From: Calothrix sp. NIES-3974
Lineage (GTDB): Bacteria > Cyanobacteriota > Cyanobacteriia > Cyanobacteriales > Nostocaceae
DNA length: 64,000 bases
Assembly (NCBI RefSeq): GCF_002368395.1
Contig: NZ_AP018254.1
Coordinates: 5,270,001-5,334,000, forward strand
Direction: 5' to 3'
Shown: positions 27,432 to 36,841 of the stretch, piece after piece
How the letters are laid out: each line of letters begins with the position of its first letter
Numbering within the stretch: position 1 is the stretch's first letter
Program-made: the position numbers and the translations under genes
The notes under the pieces: model-generated
Database searches by the model: none
What the model was told of the DNA's origin: nothing
The model's input: only the letters and a program-made list of their open reading frames with translations

Positions 27432-27920
27432 GAGGAGGGGTCTATATTCTTGTTCTTGGCTGTTGATTTTGTTGAAATTGATCCATTAGCATTAGTATCT
27501 TAGTTCACACAGTTTTTGTGATGATCTCGTCCCGATGCTGCGCGTGGGGACGCATTCCACGAGGGCTACTTACTGCCTCAAATCAGGAAGCAGAGCTTCC
27601 CTATATGTATCAACAGCCGCAGTATTGGAACAAGTTTGTTGTCACGGTTTGTGCATGAATTTGCGACCCCAAAAAGGCACAAACTACACAGCCTAGGCTC
27701 TGCCTCTACATTCTTCAACCTAACCTACCCAATAATCAGACTTTTAAGTCTAACTGAACTGTATTGGGATAGGTTCAGAAATAAGCGCGATCACCCAAGT
27801 TTCCCCTCCCTGAAATTGGGGGAGAGGATTAATATCATTTCGCTCAAATTTTGATACATTTACTTTTTCTGCTCCCCTAAATGTATCAACACCAATAAGG
27901 GTGGGGTCAATTTCAGTTAT
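27432..27920. other. intergenic region at the end of the HEP island
   Basis: 489 bases between convergent genes. Short cyanobacterial repeats are seen (GGGGACG.. at about 27545, CAGCCTAGGCTCTGCC at about 27697). A stem-loop at 27851-27889 has TTGATACATTTA pairing with TAAATGTATCAA around a 15-base loop. No gene is seen; a 72-codon frame at 27636-27854 is not protein-like. Confidence 0.5.
27851..27889. terminator. 12-bp stem-loop between convergent genes
   Basis: The perfect arms lie 32 bases beyond the 3' end of the minus-strand wzc gene. No T-run follows, so termination is only a guess. Confidence 0.35.
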
Positions 27921-30101
27921 TTACCCAATTTTCAATCCTGCAATCTTCTCTTCCCCATCAAACTCCTTCTTCCCGTAATAACCCTTAGCATAATAATAAC
28001 CTCCGTAACCACTCTTCTCATCTACCCCATTCACAACCATCCCCAATACGGGAACCTTTGCCTGTTCTAATAAATTTTTAGAAGCCTGCACTGCCGCTGA
28101 TTCCACAATACCTGGACGCACTACTAACAACAACCCATCCACCAATTTACCCACTACTAAAGCATCCGCTACTGCTGTCAGGGGAGGAGTATCAATAATT
28201 ACGCAGTCGTAATTACTACTGACATCCTTAATTAAATTGTCCATTCGCTTCGACTCCAACAACGTCACCGGATTGGGGGGAGTTGTCCCGGTTGTCACCA
28301 AATCCAATGTCACCAGAGCTTCATGGGTCACTTGGGACAGAACTGCTTGACCAACAAGAAGATTACTCAAGCCTGTGATATTTGCCAACTGCCAAACTTT
28401 GTGCTGACGGGGACGACGCATATCTGCATCTATAAGTAATACCCGTTTTCCTAACTGGGACATGGCTACGGCTAAATTCGCGGAAACAAAGGATTTTCCT
28501 TCCCCAGGCACGGAACTGGTCACCAATATCACCCGCAATTCGTTGTCAGAAACGGTAAAACTCAAATTGGTCTGCAACATCTCAAAGGCGACACTGGCTG
28601 GTGAATAGGGATTGTTTAGTACTGGTAACTCTTCATCGCCAGCTTTTTTCCCTTTTTTATCCATCAATTGGGGAATGGTTCCCAATACAGGTAAACCAAG
28701 AAGACGCTTGGCTTCGTCGATATCCCGGAGAGTTTTGTCTAGAGCCTCCAGTAACAGGGCACTTCCAGCCCCCAGGAGAACACCCAGGAATCCACCTAAA
28801 GCCAAATTCAACATAATTTTGGGGGAAACGGGTTTGTCGGGAACTAGGGCTGGAGAGACAATTCTGGCATTACCGACCTTCTGCTGTTCGGCAACTTCTA
28901 CTTCCTGCAACTGCTTCAGAACCTGTTGATAGGTGGACTGGGCTACCTGAAGTTTACGTTCGAGGGCACGCTGACGCTGTTGCAATTTAGGTAGAGCTGC
29001 TAACCGGTTTTGATAGTCCGTCAAGGCGCGCGAGAGAACTTGTACCTGTTGCTCTGCTGCAAGACGGTCGGCTTCTGCTCTAACTAAATCAGCTGTTAAA
29101 CTCTGTTTCAATTGTCCAATTTGTAAATCTCGCTCGGGAACTGCGACACCGCCACCAATCACCTTACCCACCCGTTGTTCTAATTGGCTGCGGAGGGCAT
29201 TAACTTTTTCTGTTAAATTAATCACTGTAGGATGGTCATTTGTCAAGCGGGTTTTAGCTACTGCTAACTCATCTTGGGTTTTTTGATACTCTGCTAAAAC
29301 CTGCTGTACACCCTGAGATTGGTTGAGGGTGGAAAGTTCTACTGCTTGCTGGCGGTTTAATTCCAGCTGATTTTGTAAAGTTTGAACACGGGTATTTTTT
29401 TCGGCTAAGGCAGCTTGGGCCCTCGTTAATTCTGCCGAGAGATTTCGCATCGCTTCCACCCCAACCTTAGCTTCCTCCGTCAGTTCCACCACCCGATTTT
29501 CATCCTTAAAGCGGCGTAAATCAGCTTCCGCCACCACCACTCGCCGTTCCAACTGGGGAACCTGCTTCGAGAGAAATTCCTTAGCAGCCGTCGCTTCCGC
29601 CCGATTGTTGAGGATATTCCCCTCCAAATAGGACTTCATCAGGAAATTAATCACATTCGCCGCTTCCTGGGGATCGGTGCTGCGGTAGGACAATTCCATC
29701 ACATCCGTTCCCCGGACACTTTTAACCTTGAGATTTTTCAAAAAATCCTCCACGCTCAGGGGTTTCCCCTTGGGAGTGCGGAGTTGAAACTTCTCTATTG
29801 TTTTCTGAACAGAGGGAGTGGAGCGAATCACCTCCGCTTCTGTATCCAGGGGATTACTAGTGTTGGTCAACCCACTCAGCTCACCAAGCTTATCACTTAG
29901 CCCTATCAGCGAAGAGGAGCTATTTTGTTTCAACATCAACTTACCACCCGCTTCATAGACAGGCTTAAGGGTGAAAGTATAAAAAGCGGCCAAACCAAAT
30001 ACGGAACCAAGGACTAGTAGAATAACTAGCCACCTTCGTCGGAGAATCAGCCAATATTGTTGAATATCGATATAATCCTGTTCTTCGTATTCAGATGCCA
30101 T
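27921..30101 (-). CDS. Wzc-type tyrosine autokinase / chain-length regulator
   Basis: A 726-residue inner-membrane protein. Membrane segments near 24-43 (WLVILLVLGSVFGLAAFYTF) and about 430-450 flank a long external coiled-coil region. The cytoplasmic BY-kinase has Walker A SSVPGEGKS, Walker A' VLLIDADMRRP and Walker B CVIIDTPPLT, all canonical. The C-terminus has a tyrosine cluster (SGYGGYYYAKGYYGK), the usual autophosphorylation tail. It is the only one of the three Wzc-like proteins in this window with such a tail. The gene is on the minus strand, convergent with the HEP island and downstream of two envelope-protein genes. It probably controls chain length and export of a polysaccharide. 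Confidence 0.92.
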   Translation of the reverse strand: MASEYEEQDYIDIQQYWLILRRRWLVILLVLGSVFGLAAFYTFTLKPVYEAGGKLMLKQNSSSSLIGLSDKLGELSGLTNTSNPLDTEAEVIRSTPSVQKTIEKFQLRTPKGKPLSVEDFLKNLKVKSVRGTDVMELSYRSTDPQEAANVINFLMKSYLEGNILNNRAEATAAKEFLSKQVPQLERRVVVAEADLRRFKDENRVVELTEEAKVGVEAMRNLSAELTRAQAALAEKNTRVQTLQNQLELNRQQAVELSTLNQSQGVQQVLAEYQKTQDELAVAKTRLTNDHPTVINLTEKVNALRSQLEQRVGKVIGGGVAVPERDLQIGQLKQSLTADLVRAEADRLAAEQQVQVLSRALTDYQNRLAALPKLQQRQRALERKLQVAQSTYQQVLKQLQEVEVAEQQKVGNARIVSPALVPDKPVSPKIMLNLALGGFLGVLLGAGSALLLEALDKTLRDIDEAKRLLGLPVLGTIPQLMDKKGKKAGDEELPVLNNPYSPASVAFEMLQTNLSFTVSDNELRVILVTSSVPGEGKSFVSANLAVAMSQLGKRVLLIDADMRRPRQHKVWQLANITGLSNLLVGQAVLSQVTHEALVTLDLVTTGTTPPNPVTLLESKRMDNLIKDVSSNYDCVIIDTPPLTAVADALVVGKLVDGLLLVVRPGIVESAAVQASKNLLEQAKVPVLGMVVNGVDEKSGYGGYYYAKGYYGKKEFDGEEKIAGLKIG

Positions 30102-30455
30102 AGTTGATGTTGTTTGTGTATTTGGAATTAGATTTAAGTATGGAAGAGGATAGGGACAAAGTCCTTCAAAAATTCGCCAGCAGTATTCGCTTGCCGGGAG
30201 GATAATCTGAGATTGATCTGCTCCGCGTCTATGTATATCTCTTCAATCTTAAAGTCTTCATATTAAGCCGTTATTAAGTCTATTCAGTAAGTTAAATTTA
30301 TTTAATATAGACCACAAATGAAAAAATATTGAAACCGAAATTTCGTGTGGGGTCAGAAGTCGGGTTTTTAGGATAGATATCTGTAATACTAGACAACTAT
30401 AAAAAAACCCTACTTCTGGGAATATTTACCGTAGTTTACTTACCCAATGATTACT
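30102..30455. other. intergenic region with imperfect palindrome
   Basis: 354 bases. TCAGAAGTCGGGTTTTT (near 30354) and AAAAAAACCCTACTTCTG (near 30400) form a long imperfect stem that would act as a terminator for the small repeat-protein gene. Its arms share the AACCCGACTT word with the terminator after hepC. Confidence 0.55.
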
Positions 30456-30863
30456 TTACCAGCCTTGCTGCGATCGCACCATTGGGTGTTGTAGGTGTTT
30501 GGGTTGGGGTTGTTGGAGGGAAGTAAGGAATTGCCGGGCTTCGATTGTGATTGCGTTGATGAGGTGCTGATCACCAGTTGCGATCGCGGCTCGTAATCGA
30601 GCGGCAATTTCGTTACTTCGGGCTACTATCTGGGCGTTATACCCAGTTTTACCCTGTTGGTTAGTGTTATTACCTCCGGTGTTGTTGGAGGTATTACCTC
30701 CGGTGTTGTTGGAGGTATTTGTCCCGGTGTTGTTGGAGGTATTTGTCCCGGTGTTATTAGATGCATTGTACCGACCTGCGAGGGCAGGTGTATTCATCAG
30801 GGGTAATGACAATAAGACCATTCCCAAGATGCTAGCGGAGATTGAAAGTTTGTTTACAGTCAT
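30456..30863 (-). CDS. small secreted Asn/Thr-repeat protein
   Basis: A 135-residue protein from the ATG at 30863; an upstream in-frame ATG at 30929 would add a hydrophobic but unlikely extension. The N-terminus is a signal peptide ending at a PALAG site (about residue 30). It is followed by four tandem 8-residue units of the type NNTGTNTS or NNTGGNTS, then a helical segment (IVARSNEIAARLRAAIATGDQHLINAITIEARQ-like) and a Gln/Pro-rich tail. The function is unknown. It may be a cell-surface or matrix protein. It lies between a beta-barrel-like gene and the wzc kinase on the same strand, so a link to polysaccharide secretion is plausible but unproven. Confidence 0.6.
   Translation of the reverse strand: MTVNKLSISASILGMVLLSLPLMNTPALAGRYNASNNTGTNTSNNTGTNTSNNTGGNTSNNTGGNNTNQQGKTGYNAQIVARSNEIAARLRAAIATGDQHLINAITIEARQFLTSLQQPQPKHLQHPMVRSQQGW
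30670..30765. repeat. 24-bp tandem repeat coding for NNTG(T/G)NTS units
   Basis: Four copies of a unit of the type TGTTGTTGGAGGTATTTGTC (24 bp each) lie inside the small secreted-protein gene. Such arrays change copy number readily. Confidence 0.75.
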
Positions 30864-30935
30864 TTGCTTTTGAATTGAAAACGTAAAGAATACAGAATAC
30901 GGAAAAAGGAGGGGAAGGAGAAACTTCATTACCTA

Positions 30936-30964
30936 GTAGAGATGAACCGCCGGGTCGTCTCTAC
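30936..30964. repeat. palindromic repeat (GTAGAGACG family)
   Basis: GTAGAGATGAACCG, one base, then CGGGTCGTCTCTAC. The arms pair except for two positions. The core differs from the CGATATATCG type but stays palindromic. Confidence 0.75.
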
Positions 30965-31001
30965 CTTCACCCCCCATCACCCTGACCGAAAAATCTAGAG
31001 G

Positions 31002-32618
31002 TCAAAACCGAATCCCTACCCCTGCTCCCATGATAAATCTAGCACCGTCTCCCGCACCAGTAATATCACGGATTGCTGGTGTAATTACTAGGGGTATGTT
31101 TTTGAAGGGGACGATGGATAAACCCACACCGAGGTCTTGCCCTGTCCACTCGACAATCGCACTGACTGGACGCAGCACACGAAGGCTGAGGGAGCCAAAT
31201 ATACCAAGTCCGGTTGGTGCTTCGTCTCTAGCAGCAGCTGCTTGGATTTTGTCAAAGGGTAGAAATTGGCCGCTTCCAACTCCGAGGGTGACAGCTACCC
31301 TACTAAAGGGTTGGCTGATGTAGGGTCGGGTTTTGAATACCTTGGTGGCTACCACATAGTAAGAATTTTTCGGGTAATCAAAAGGTACTTTGGGATTAAT
31401 TAAAATACTGGCAAATTGGTTCCACCCCGCAGCTACAGCAAAATCCTCGGAAATCCGACGGTGTATTTTAATGCTAAATGCACCACTACCAAAATCTTGA
31501 CTGGTACCAAAGGTATTTAAGGTATAGGCTAACTCAACACCCACGGATTTGACTGCATTCCCGACTCCAATTCCCAAACCCAATTCTCCGTCATTAGTTT
31601 TTGTAAAGCGGGTGCGTCGCTGGTAGCTAGCGGAGGCAAATAGGGTTCTACCATCAGCCCCGTAACCATTTGGGTTGGCAATGGTTAAAGCGGGGGATAG
31701 TAAATAACCCCTTTCGATGGGGATGGTGAATTCTTGTTTCGGTAATTCTTCCAGTTGATTTAAAATTTCATTGATATCTTGATTATTTGTGCTGGTTTTG
31801 TTACTGGTTGCAACTAAACTCGGAGGGGTGGATGATTGGGTAGATGGGAGGTTGCATTCCCCTGATACGAAGTCAGTTGGGGGTGGACAGTTGGGAGTGG
31901 GAAGGATGTTTGTTTTCGTCCCTTCTGGTGCAGTCCTAAACTGACTGCGGTTGAATGTATTTAATTTGTTTGACTGGTTGAATCGATTAGGTCGATTTAA
32001 CCGATTTAACTTTAACTTACTGATTACATTTACTTTTCCCTCCCCTGGGGAATTTTCAGAATTATTTGCTGATGCAGAATAAACAGGAACTGGAAAAAAG
32101 TTGTCTGGGGAGGGTTGTAAACTAACCACACCCAAGGCTTCAGCTCCTGGGGTGGGCTTGGCAATGGTGTGAATCGGGGTTGAAAAATCCACGTTGCCGT
32201 GATTTTGTGGTTGTGTCATTTCCCCATTGCTGGAGGAAAATTGGGGTATGGCAACAGATTTTCCTGATCGATAGGGTGGTGAGGTAGATGGCAATACTTC
32301 AATCAGCTGCTTTTCCTGTTTTGGGGATTCGTTAGAAGTTGGATGTATTTGGTTTTCTCCAGCAATGGATGGGAGGTTAAAAACGGCGAGAAATATCAAG
32401 CAACTTGCTCCCGTGGTACTCCGCAAACAAGATTGAATACTAGACCAGTTCAGAATTGCTGAACAAGATGGATTTAGTTGGGGTGGTTTAGGTGAATGAA
32501 AACCTCCTGTTTTTTGATACGAATATTTGGAGTAAATTTTGAAGTATTTATTGAAATGAATTTGACTTCCGTGATTCGGTTGGAACGGATAAACGTTGCT
32601 TTTTGACTTGCGTTTCAT
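31002..32618 (-). CDS. predicted outer-membrane beta-barrel protein
   Basis: A 538-residue protein. The N-terminal 65 residues are basic and low-complexity, then a hydrophobic stretch (ASCLIFLAVFNLPSIAG, about 70-86) looks like a signal peptide, so the true start may be a later non-ATG codon. A Ser/Pro/Asn-rich linker (about 90-285) with runs such as LNRLNRPNRFNQ follows. The last 230 residues are alternating hydrophobic strands with glycines (GELGLGIGVGNAV, VAVTLGVGSGQF) ending in a C-terminal phenylalanine, which fits an outer-membrane barrel. No family is recognised. A role in envelope or polysaccharide secretion is suggested only by its neighbours. Confidence 0.65.
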   Translation of the reverse strand: MKRKSKSNVYPFQPNHGSQIHFNKYFKIYSKYSYQKTGGFHSPKPPQLNPSCSAILNWSSIQSCLRSTTGASCLIFLAVFNLPSIAGENQIHPTSNESPKQEKQLIEVLPSTSPPYRSGKSVAIPQFSSSNGEMTQPQNHGNVDFSTPIHTIAKPTPGAEALGVVSLQPSPDNFFPVPVYSASANNSENSPGEGKVNVISKLKLNRLNRPNRFNQSNKLNTFNRSQFRTAPEGTKTNILPTPNCPPPTDFVSGECNLPSTQSSTPPSLVATSNKTSTNNQDINEILNQLEELPKQEFTIPIERGYLLSPALTIANPNGYGADGRTLFASASYQRRTRFTKTNDGELGLGIGVGNAVKSVGVELAYTLNTFGTSQDFGSGAFSIKIHRRISEDFAVAAGWNQFASILINPKVPFDYPKNSYYVVATKVFKTRPYISQPFSRVAVTLGVGSGQFLPFDKIQAAAARDEAPTGLGIFGSLSLRVLRPVSAIVEWTGQDLGVGLSIVPFKNIPLVITPAIRDITGAGDGARFIMGAGVGIRF

Positions 32619-32813
32619 GTCTTGCTTGCAAAAGTGTAGAACTTATTGGTTCCGAAACCGAACTTGGGGTGGAGATGTGATCAGCCGGAGGCTAGACGCT
32701 GGGAGTATCGCGCAAGCGCTGACTTGTCAGTTCCCATTACAATAGGCATGTACTTTATTTCGCCATTCCTAATTTAGTGGTACTCAACCAAACCCAAATT
32801 GACAGGTGGGAGC

Positions 32814-32868
32814 AGGGAGTAGCCTACACGTACTGCTGACATCAGAACATATGAAAGTGGTTTTTTCC
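32814..32868. repeat. ~55-bp dispersed repeat, copy 2
   Basis: AGGGAGTAGCC..CACGTA..ATCAGAA..TATGAAAGTGGTTTTTTCC, closely similar to 19475-19529. Confidence 0.6.
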
Positions 32869-33089
32869 CAACTCACTACTCCTTTTTAAGTCAGTAAACT
32901 GAGTTTATGAATCAAAGTTTGTATGGTGAACTACTAGCAAGACTTGGGGGAAACATCCAAACTATATTATTTCTCTTGTGACCATGCTATGGGTGGTCTC
33001 CCAGTTTTGAAGGTAGATTCTTCGTTTACGAAGCAGGAACTTTGCACCCTTGGATTCCCACGCAGAACATGGGAACTGGGAATAACTTA

Positions 33090-33173
33090 TATGTTGGAGT
33101 ACTTAGGTAAATACCTTTATGTTGGAGTACTTAGGTAAATACCTTTATGTTGGAGTACTTAGGTAAATACCTT
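33090..33173. repeat. three exact tandem copies of a 28-bp unit
   Basis: The unit begins TATGTTGGAGTACTTAGG and ends TAAATACCTT. The copies are at 33090-33117, 33118-33145 and 33146-33173 with no differences. Each unit contains the near-palindrome AGGTA-AA-TACCT. Confidence 0.95.
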
Positions 33174-34155
33174 AGCTTAAAAGCTCAACGATACACGTAG
33201 GAAAATTATCACTTTGCAATATCTTCATAATTGTGGGGCAATAAATTTTCATAGTTGTTTTGGTAAGTATTTTCTTTTACGTAAAAGATAAAAGCAACAT
33301 ATATAACCAAGTAGTTGCGTGTCTTAAAAAATGATTAACCCCAGTGTAAGCGATCGCAGACAGGTGACATATCTATAAGTAAAATAGGGTAAGCACCATA
33401 TAAAAGGCGAATGTAACGACCGTTCTCCATGAAAAATATCAGTAAATATCAGGATACAGGCATCTAAATTGTTTACGATAATTCATTATTTTTATTGATT
33501 TGGTGTTATGATCAATCCCATGATTAAGTGTATAAAACAAAACACGTATACGCCAAAGATGTACTATTCGGATAAAACATCTGATAATTTCTGTAAAAAT
33601 ACCCGCTTTTCCATGGGTAATAAAATAAATATTTCATGAACTTTTCACAGAAAGTATGCTGTTTTTTTTACATTACTCTAGAATAAACCCTTAGTATATG
33701 AGAAATTTTTGTATCTCAGTAGGATGTTAGCATTTATCCTAGGTAAAGTTTCGCTCGGCAGAGCAAGGGTGTGAGGTGCTGAGGGATTGAGGGGATTGTT
33801 TAGAGTTAGTCCTTAAATCTGGGAATGCTTGTAAACATTTGATGGGGAATTTAATGGGGAAAGTCCTTGGGACAAGGACTGAGTTTGCAGCTTCGGGAAT
33901 GACATTTAGATGATTTGCATATATCTTGTGGAATGGTTATTTGGACAAGTTTTATTTTCAATAGCAGTAGAGATGACCCGTAGACACGCGTAGTACGACT
34001 TCTCCTGAAGTCGGATGTTTCTGGTGAATCGACGGTTAGGAAGGAGCCTCGCGAATTGAATTCCTAGAGGGAGCGAGAAAGGAGAGGATAACTATTCCCT
34101 ATTTACTGATTGGGCTATTTGAGTATTAGTTAACCAAGGTTTTAGGAAGTATTCA

Positions 34156-35739
34156 ATGGATATCAGATTTTCTGTGGGTCAAAGACCAGCCCAGGTTCAG
34201 TTACATCGAGTTTCCCGTACTTTGCCTGTATTGCTGCTACTAACTGATGTTTTGGGTCTGTTAGTTTGCTTTGGAGTAATTCAGTGGTTGGCTTTTAAAG
34301 CCTGGGATGGTGTTTTTGACCCGTTTATTAGTGGATTATTTGTACTGGTGTTGGCGGGGTTATATTTGGCGAATACTTACCATCCGGATAGTCAAATTGT
34401 TGGTTTGCGATCGCCTGCACGGGTAATTGTTGCCAATATAGTTGTCACCGTTATATTTGCGGGACTAATTTATTTGGTTGGTGCTTGGCAACAAAATGAA
34501 TTGTTGTGGCGCAAAACTCTGATTCCTTCTTTGGGGATGTTTACCCTGTGGGCTGTGACTTCCAGGTTGTGGAGTGCAAATTGGGTTCGTTCCCATGCGG
34601 AACAAAGTCGGTGGTTAATCCTGGGTAGAAATGAACAGTCGATGACTTTTTGTCATAAATTCTTGGAAAAACACCCTCTAGCAAAATTGATGGTGTTACG
34701 GGAATCGGCTTCGGAATCGGTGAAACCCTATAATTTGATGAAAATCGATGGTGAAAATTCCTGGGATGGAAGAGCTTTATTCTCTGAAAGCAGAAAAACT
34801 GAACAGATAATCAAGGGTGAATCGGAAAGCATTGACGCTGGTGGGGTTGGGGTTGTACAAAAGCAGGAACAGAAACTAGGTGAGAGGTTATTACAAGAAC
34901 ATACAAATATTAATCTCTGGGGAACGATGGCGGATTTACCTAGCTTGACGGAATTAATATGGTCGGGGGTAATAGTCGCAACTGAAAATGAATTATCCGA
35001 TGAACAGGTGCGTCAATTGATGCCGTTACGTTTGCGAGGTATTCCAATTTATCGTTTACCGGAAGCTTATGAAAATTTTTGGTACAAGTTACCATCTTCT
35101 TTGTTAGAAGATACTTGGTTTGCCTTCAGTAGTGGTTTTAATCTCTTTCCTGGTAGTTTTAATTTGAAACTGAAGCGGATTGTCGATGGTATTCTGACAA
35201 TATTTTTACTGGTTGGATTATCACCACTGATGTTAATTGTGGCGATCGCAATTAAGTTAGATAGTCCGGGCGAAGTGTTTTATAGTCAGTTGCGTACAGG
35301 AATTAATGGTAAACCATTCCGGGTTTATAAATTCCGTTCCATGTACAAGGACGCAGAAAAAAGCGGTGCAAAATGGGCTAGTAAAAAGGATAATCGGATT
35401 ACCAGAGTAGGAAAAATCATCCGTTTAACGCGTATTGATGAGTTACCCCAAATTTGGAATGTGGTACGGGGAGAAATGAGTTTGATTGGTCCGCGTCCGG
35501 AACGTCCAGAGTTTGACCAACAATTAAGAAAAGAGATCAGCTACTACGATTTACGTTATTTAGTGAAGCCCGGAATTACAGGATGGGCTCAAGTTATGTA
35601 TCCCTATGGTGCTTCCATTGAAGATGCCTATGAGAAACTTTCCTATGATTTGTATTACATTAAAAATTATTCATTTTGGTTAGATTTGGCGATTGTATTT
35701 AAGACAATTCGGGTGGTCTTGTTGGGGAAAGGGCGATAG
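34156..35739 (+). CDS. polyprenyl-phosphate sugar-1-phosphate transferase (PssY/WbaP-type)
   Basis: A 527-residue membrane protein. Four or five membrane helices lie in the first 135 residues, then a CoA-binding-like Rossmann middle domain (WLILGRNEQ, about 155; IVATENELSDEQ). A final membrane helix (IVDGILTIFLLVGLSPLMLIVAIAI, about 343-367) precedes the transferase domain with SPGEVFYSQLRTG, YKFRSM, RIDELPQIWNVVRGEMSLIGPRPERPEF and KPGITGWAQ. The catalytic DE dyad is intact. It should start polysaccharide synthesis by moving a sugar-1-phosphate to undecaprenyl phosphate. It lies alone, between the barrel gene and the convergent fraE, and could serve either polysaccharide cluster. Confidence 0.92.
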   Translation: MDIRFSVGQRPAQVQLHRVSRTLPVLLLLTDVLGLLVCFGVIQWLAFKAWDGVFDPFISGLFVLVLAGLYLANTYHPDSQIVGLRSPARVIVANIVVTVIFAGLIYLVGAWQQNELLWRKTLIPSLGMFTLWAVTSRLWSANWVRSHAEQSRWLILGRNEQSMTFCHKFLEKHPLAKLMVLRESASESVKPYNLMKIDGENSWDGRALFSESRKTEQIIKGESESIDAGGVGVVQKQEQKLGERLLQEHTNINLWGTMADLPSLTELIWSGVIVATENELSDEQVRQLMPLRLRGIPIYRLPEAYENFWYKLPSSLLEDTWFAFSSGFNLFPGSFNLKLKRIVDGILTIFLLVGLSPLMLIVAIAIKLDSPGEVFYSQLRTGINGKPFRVYKFRSMYKDAEKSGAKWASKKDNRITRVGKIIRLTRIDELPQIWNVVRGEMSLIGPRPERPEFDQQLRKEISYYDLRYLVKPGITGWAQVMYPYGASIEDAYEKLSYDLYYIKNYSFWLDLAIVFKTIRVVLLGKGR

Positions 35740-35809
35740 ATTTTAGATTTTGGATTTTAGATTTTGGATTGGGTGATTATCTGGTGAAGAGGATTATTCG
35801 TTTGTCGGA

Positions 35810-35837
35810 GTAGAGACGCGATATATCGCGTCTCTAC
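35810..35837. repeat. perfect 28-bp palindrome (GTAGAGACG family)
   Basis: Arm GTAGAGACGCGATA is followed immediately by its exact reverse complement. It lies between convergent genes (sugar transferase and fraE) and may work as a two-way terminator. Confidence 0.9.
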
Positions 35838-35870
35838 ATTGTTGTCTATTCCCATTTTTACATCTGGTGT

Positions 35871-36650
35871 TTAAAATTCGCGGTTGGCGAAAATCGCGAT
35901 CGCCAGGGCTAATAATATGCCTGCGTATAAAATGCTGTAGCCAGCGTCGGCTAGTAGGGAGGGTCTGATGACTGCGGTCATGCCATAAACGGCATCGTTT
36001 TTGAGGTCGAGGCGGGAGAGGTCTGGTAAAATTAGGTACAAAATCTGGGTGAGGCGTTCAATTCCTGGGTTTTTGGTGATGCTACCGAGTTTGAGAATAT
36101 CTTGGGTGATATTGCCAATTAAATACACCCCAAAGGTTAAAGCTGTCGCCAATAGGGAACTGGTAAAAACTCCAAAAGCGATCGCGATTCCGGCAATCAA
36201 TGATATTTGTAGTTGGATAAATAGGGCTGCGAGTAAAATGCTGGGTAGGGAATAGGGAATACCTTGTAAGTATAGAAAACCCAGATAAATTCCGGTCATT
36301 GCTGCTACCAGTATGGCGAGTACGGCTGATAGTCCTAAGTATTTAGCAAGTATAAATTCACTGCGACCTACGGGTTTAGCAATCAACATGAGGATGGTAC
36401 GTTTGTCTATTTCCTTGTTGACCATACCCACCCCAACAAATACGGCAACAATTAAACCCAGGAGATTAATTGCCGCTAAACCCACATCTAAAAACATTTT
36501 ATCTTCAGTGGAAGCCGCAAATTCCGGTAAAATCCGAGATGCGATCGCCAGAATAATTCCATAAAAAACAATTACAAACAAAATGCGATCGCGGATTGTT
36601 TCCAATACCACGTTTTTTGATAGTACAAAAGTTCGACTAAGATCGATCAT
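35871..36650 (-). CDS. fraE: FraE, ABC-2-type permease for filament integrity
   Basis: A 259-residue membrane protein with six or seven helices, for example DRILFVIVFYGIILAIASRI, INLLGLIVAVFVGVGMV and YSILYAGILLALAIAIF. The cytoplasmic KEIDKRTILMLIAKPVGRSEFILAKYLG loop is typical of ABC-2 permeases. Third gene of a minus-strand series whose first two products match FraC and FraD, as in Anabaena alr2392-alr2394. There fraE mutants fragment into short filaments on nitrogen step-down and fail to form working heterocysts. The partner ATPase is not in the window. The spacer from fraD is 191 bases and contains a palindromic repeat. Confidence 0.85.
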   Translation of the reverse strand: MIDLSRTFVLSKNVVLETIRDRILFVIVFYGIILAIASRILPEFAASTEDKMFLDVGLAAINLLGLIVAVFVGVGMVNKEIDKRTILMLIAKPVGRSEFILAKYLGLSAVLAILVAAMTGIYLGFLYLQGIPYSLPSILLAALFIQLQISLIAGIAIAFGVFTSSLLATALTFGVYLIGNITQDILKLGSITKNPGIERLTQILYLILPDLSRLDLKNDAVYGMTAVIRPSLLADAGYSILYAGILLALAIAIFANREF

Positions 36651-36787
36651 CGGTCAATTTTGGATTTTAGATTTTGGATTGGGAATATCATGGGACATTT
36701 GGCGTTCCTGAGTTTTGGTAATAAATTATACATTAATTATAATTATTTACATTTCGTATTCAAACCAAAATTATCGTAATTATTATT

Positions 36788-36815
36788 GTAGAGACATAGC
36801 ATTGCTACGTCTCTA
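36788..36815. repeat. palindromic repeat (GTAGAGACG family) between fraD and fraE
   Basis: GTAGAGACATAGCA pairs with TTGCTACGTCTCTA with few mismatches. It sits inside the spacer of an operon that should be co-transcribed. Confidence 0.75.
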
Positions 36816-36841
36816 GTATTCCCAAAATTCAAGACAAAAAA

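Larger units (their letters stand above)
32619..34155. other. long non-coding region, 1.5 kb
   Basis: No convincing gene. It holds copy 2 of the ~55-bp repeat (32814-32868), a triple 28-bp repeat (33090-33173), a HIP1-like site at about 33350 and a small hairpin GACTTC/GAAGTC at about 33995. It is the divergent promoter region for the barrel gene (minus) and the sugar transferase (plus). Confidence 0.55.

Noticed and set aside
32944-33138. 64-codon frame over the 28-bp repeats
   Set aside because: Its C-terminus is only the translated repeat (YVGVLR), and there is no other coding sign.
33090-33173. Possible small CRISPR array
   Set aside because: The three 28-bp copies are directly adjacent with no spacers, and no cas genes are present.
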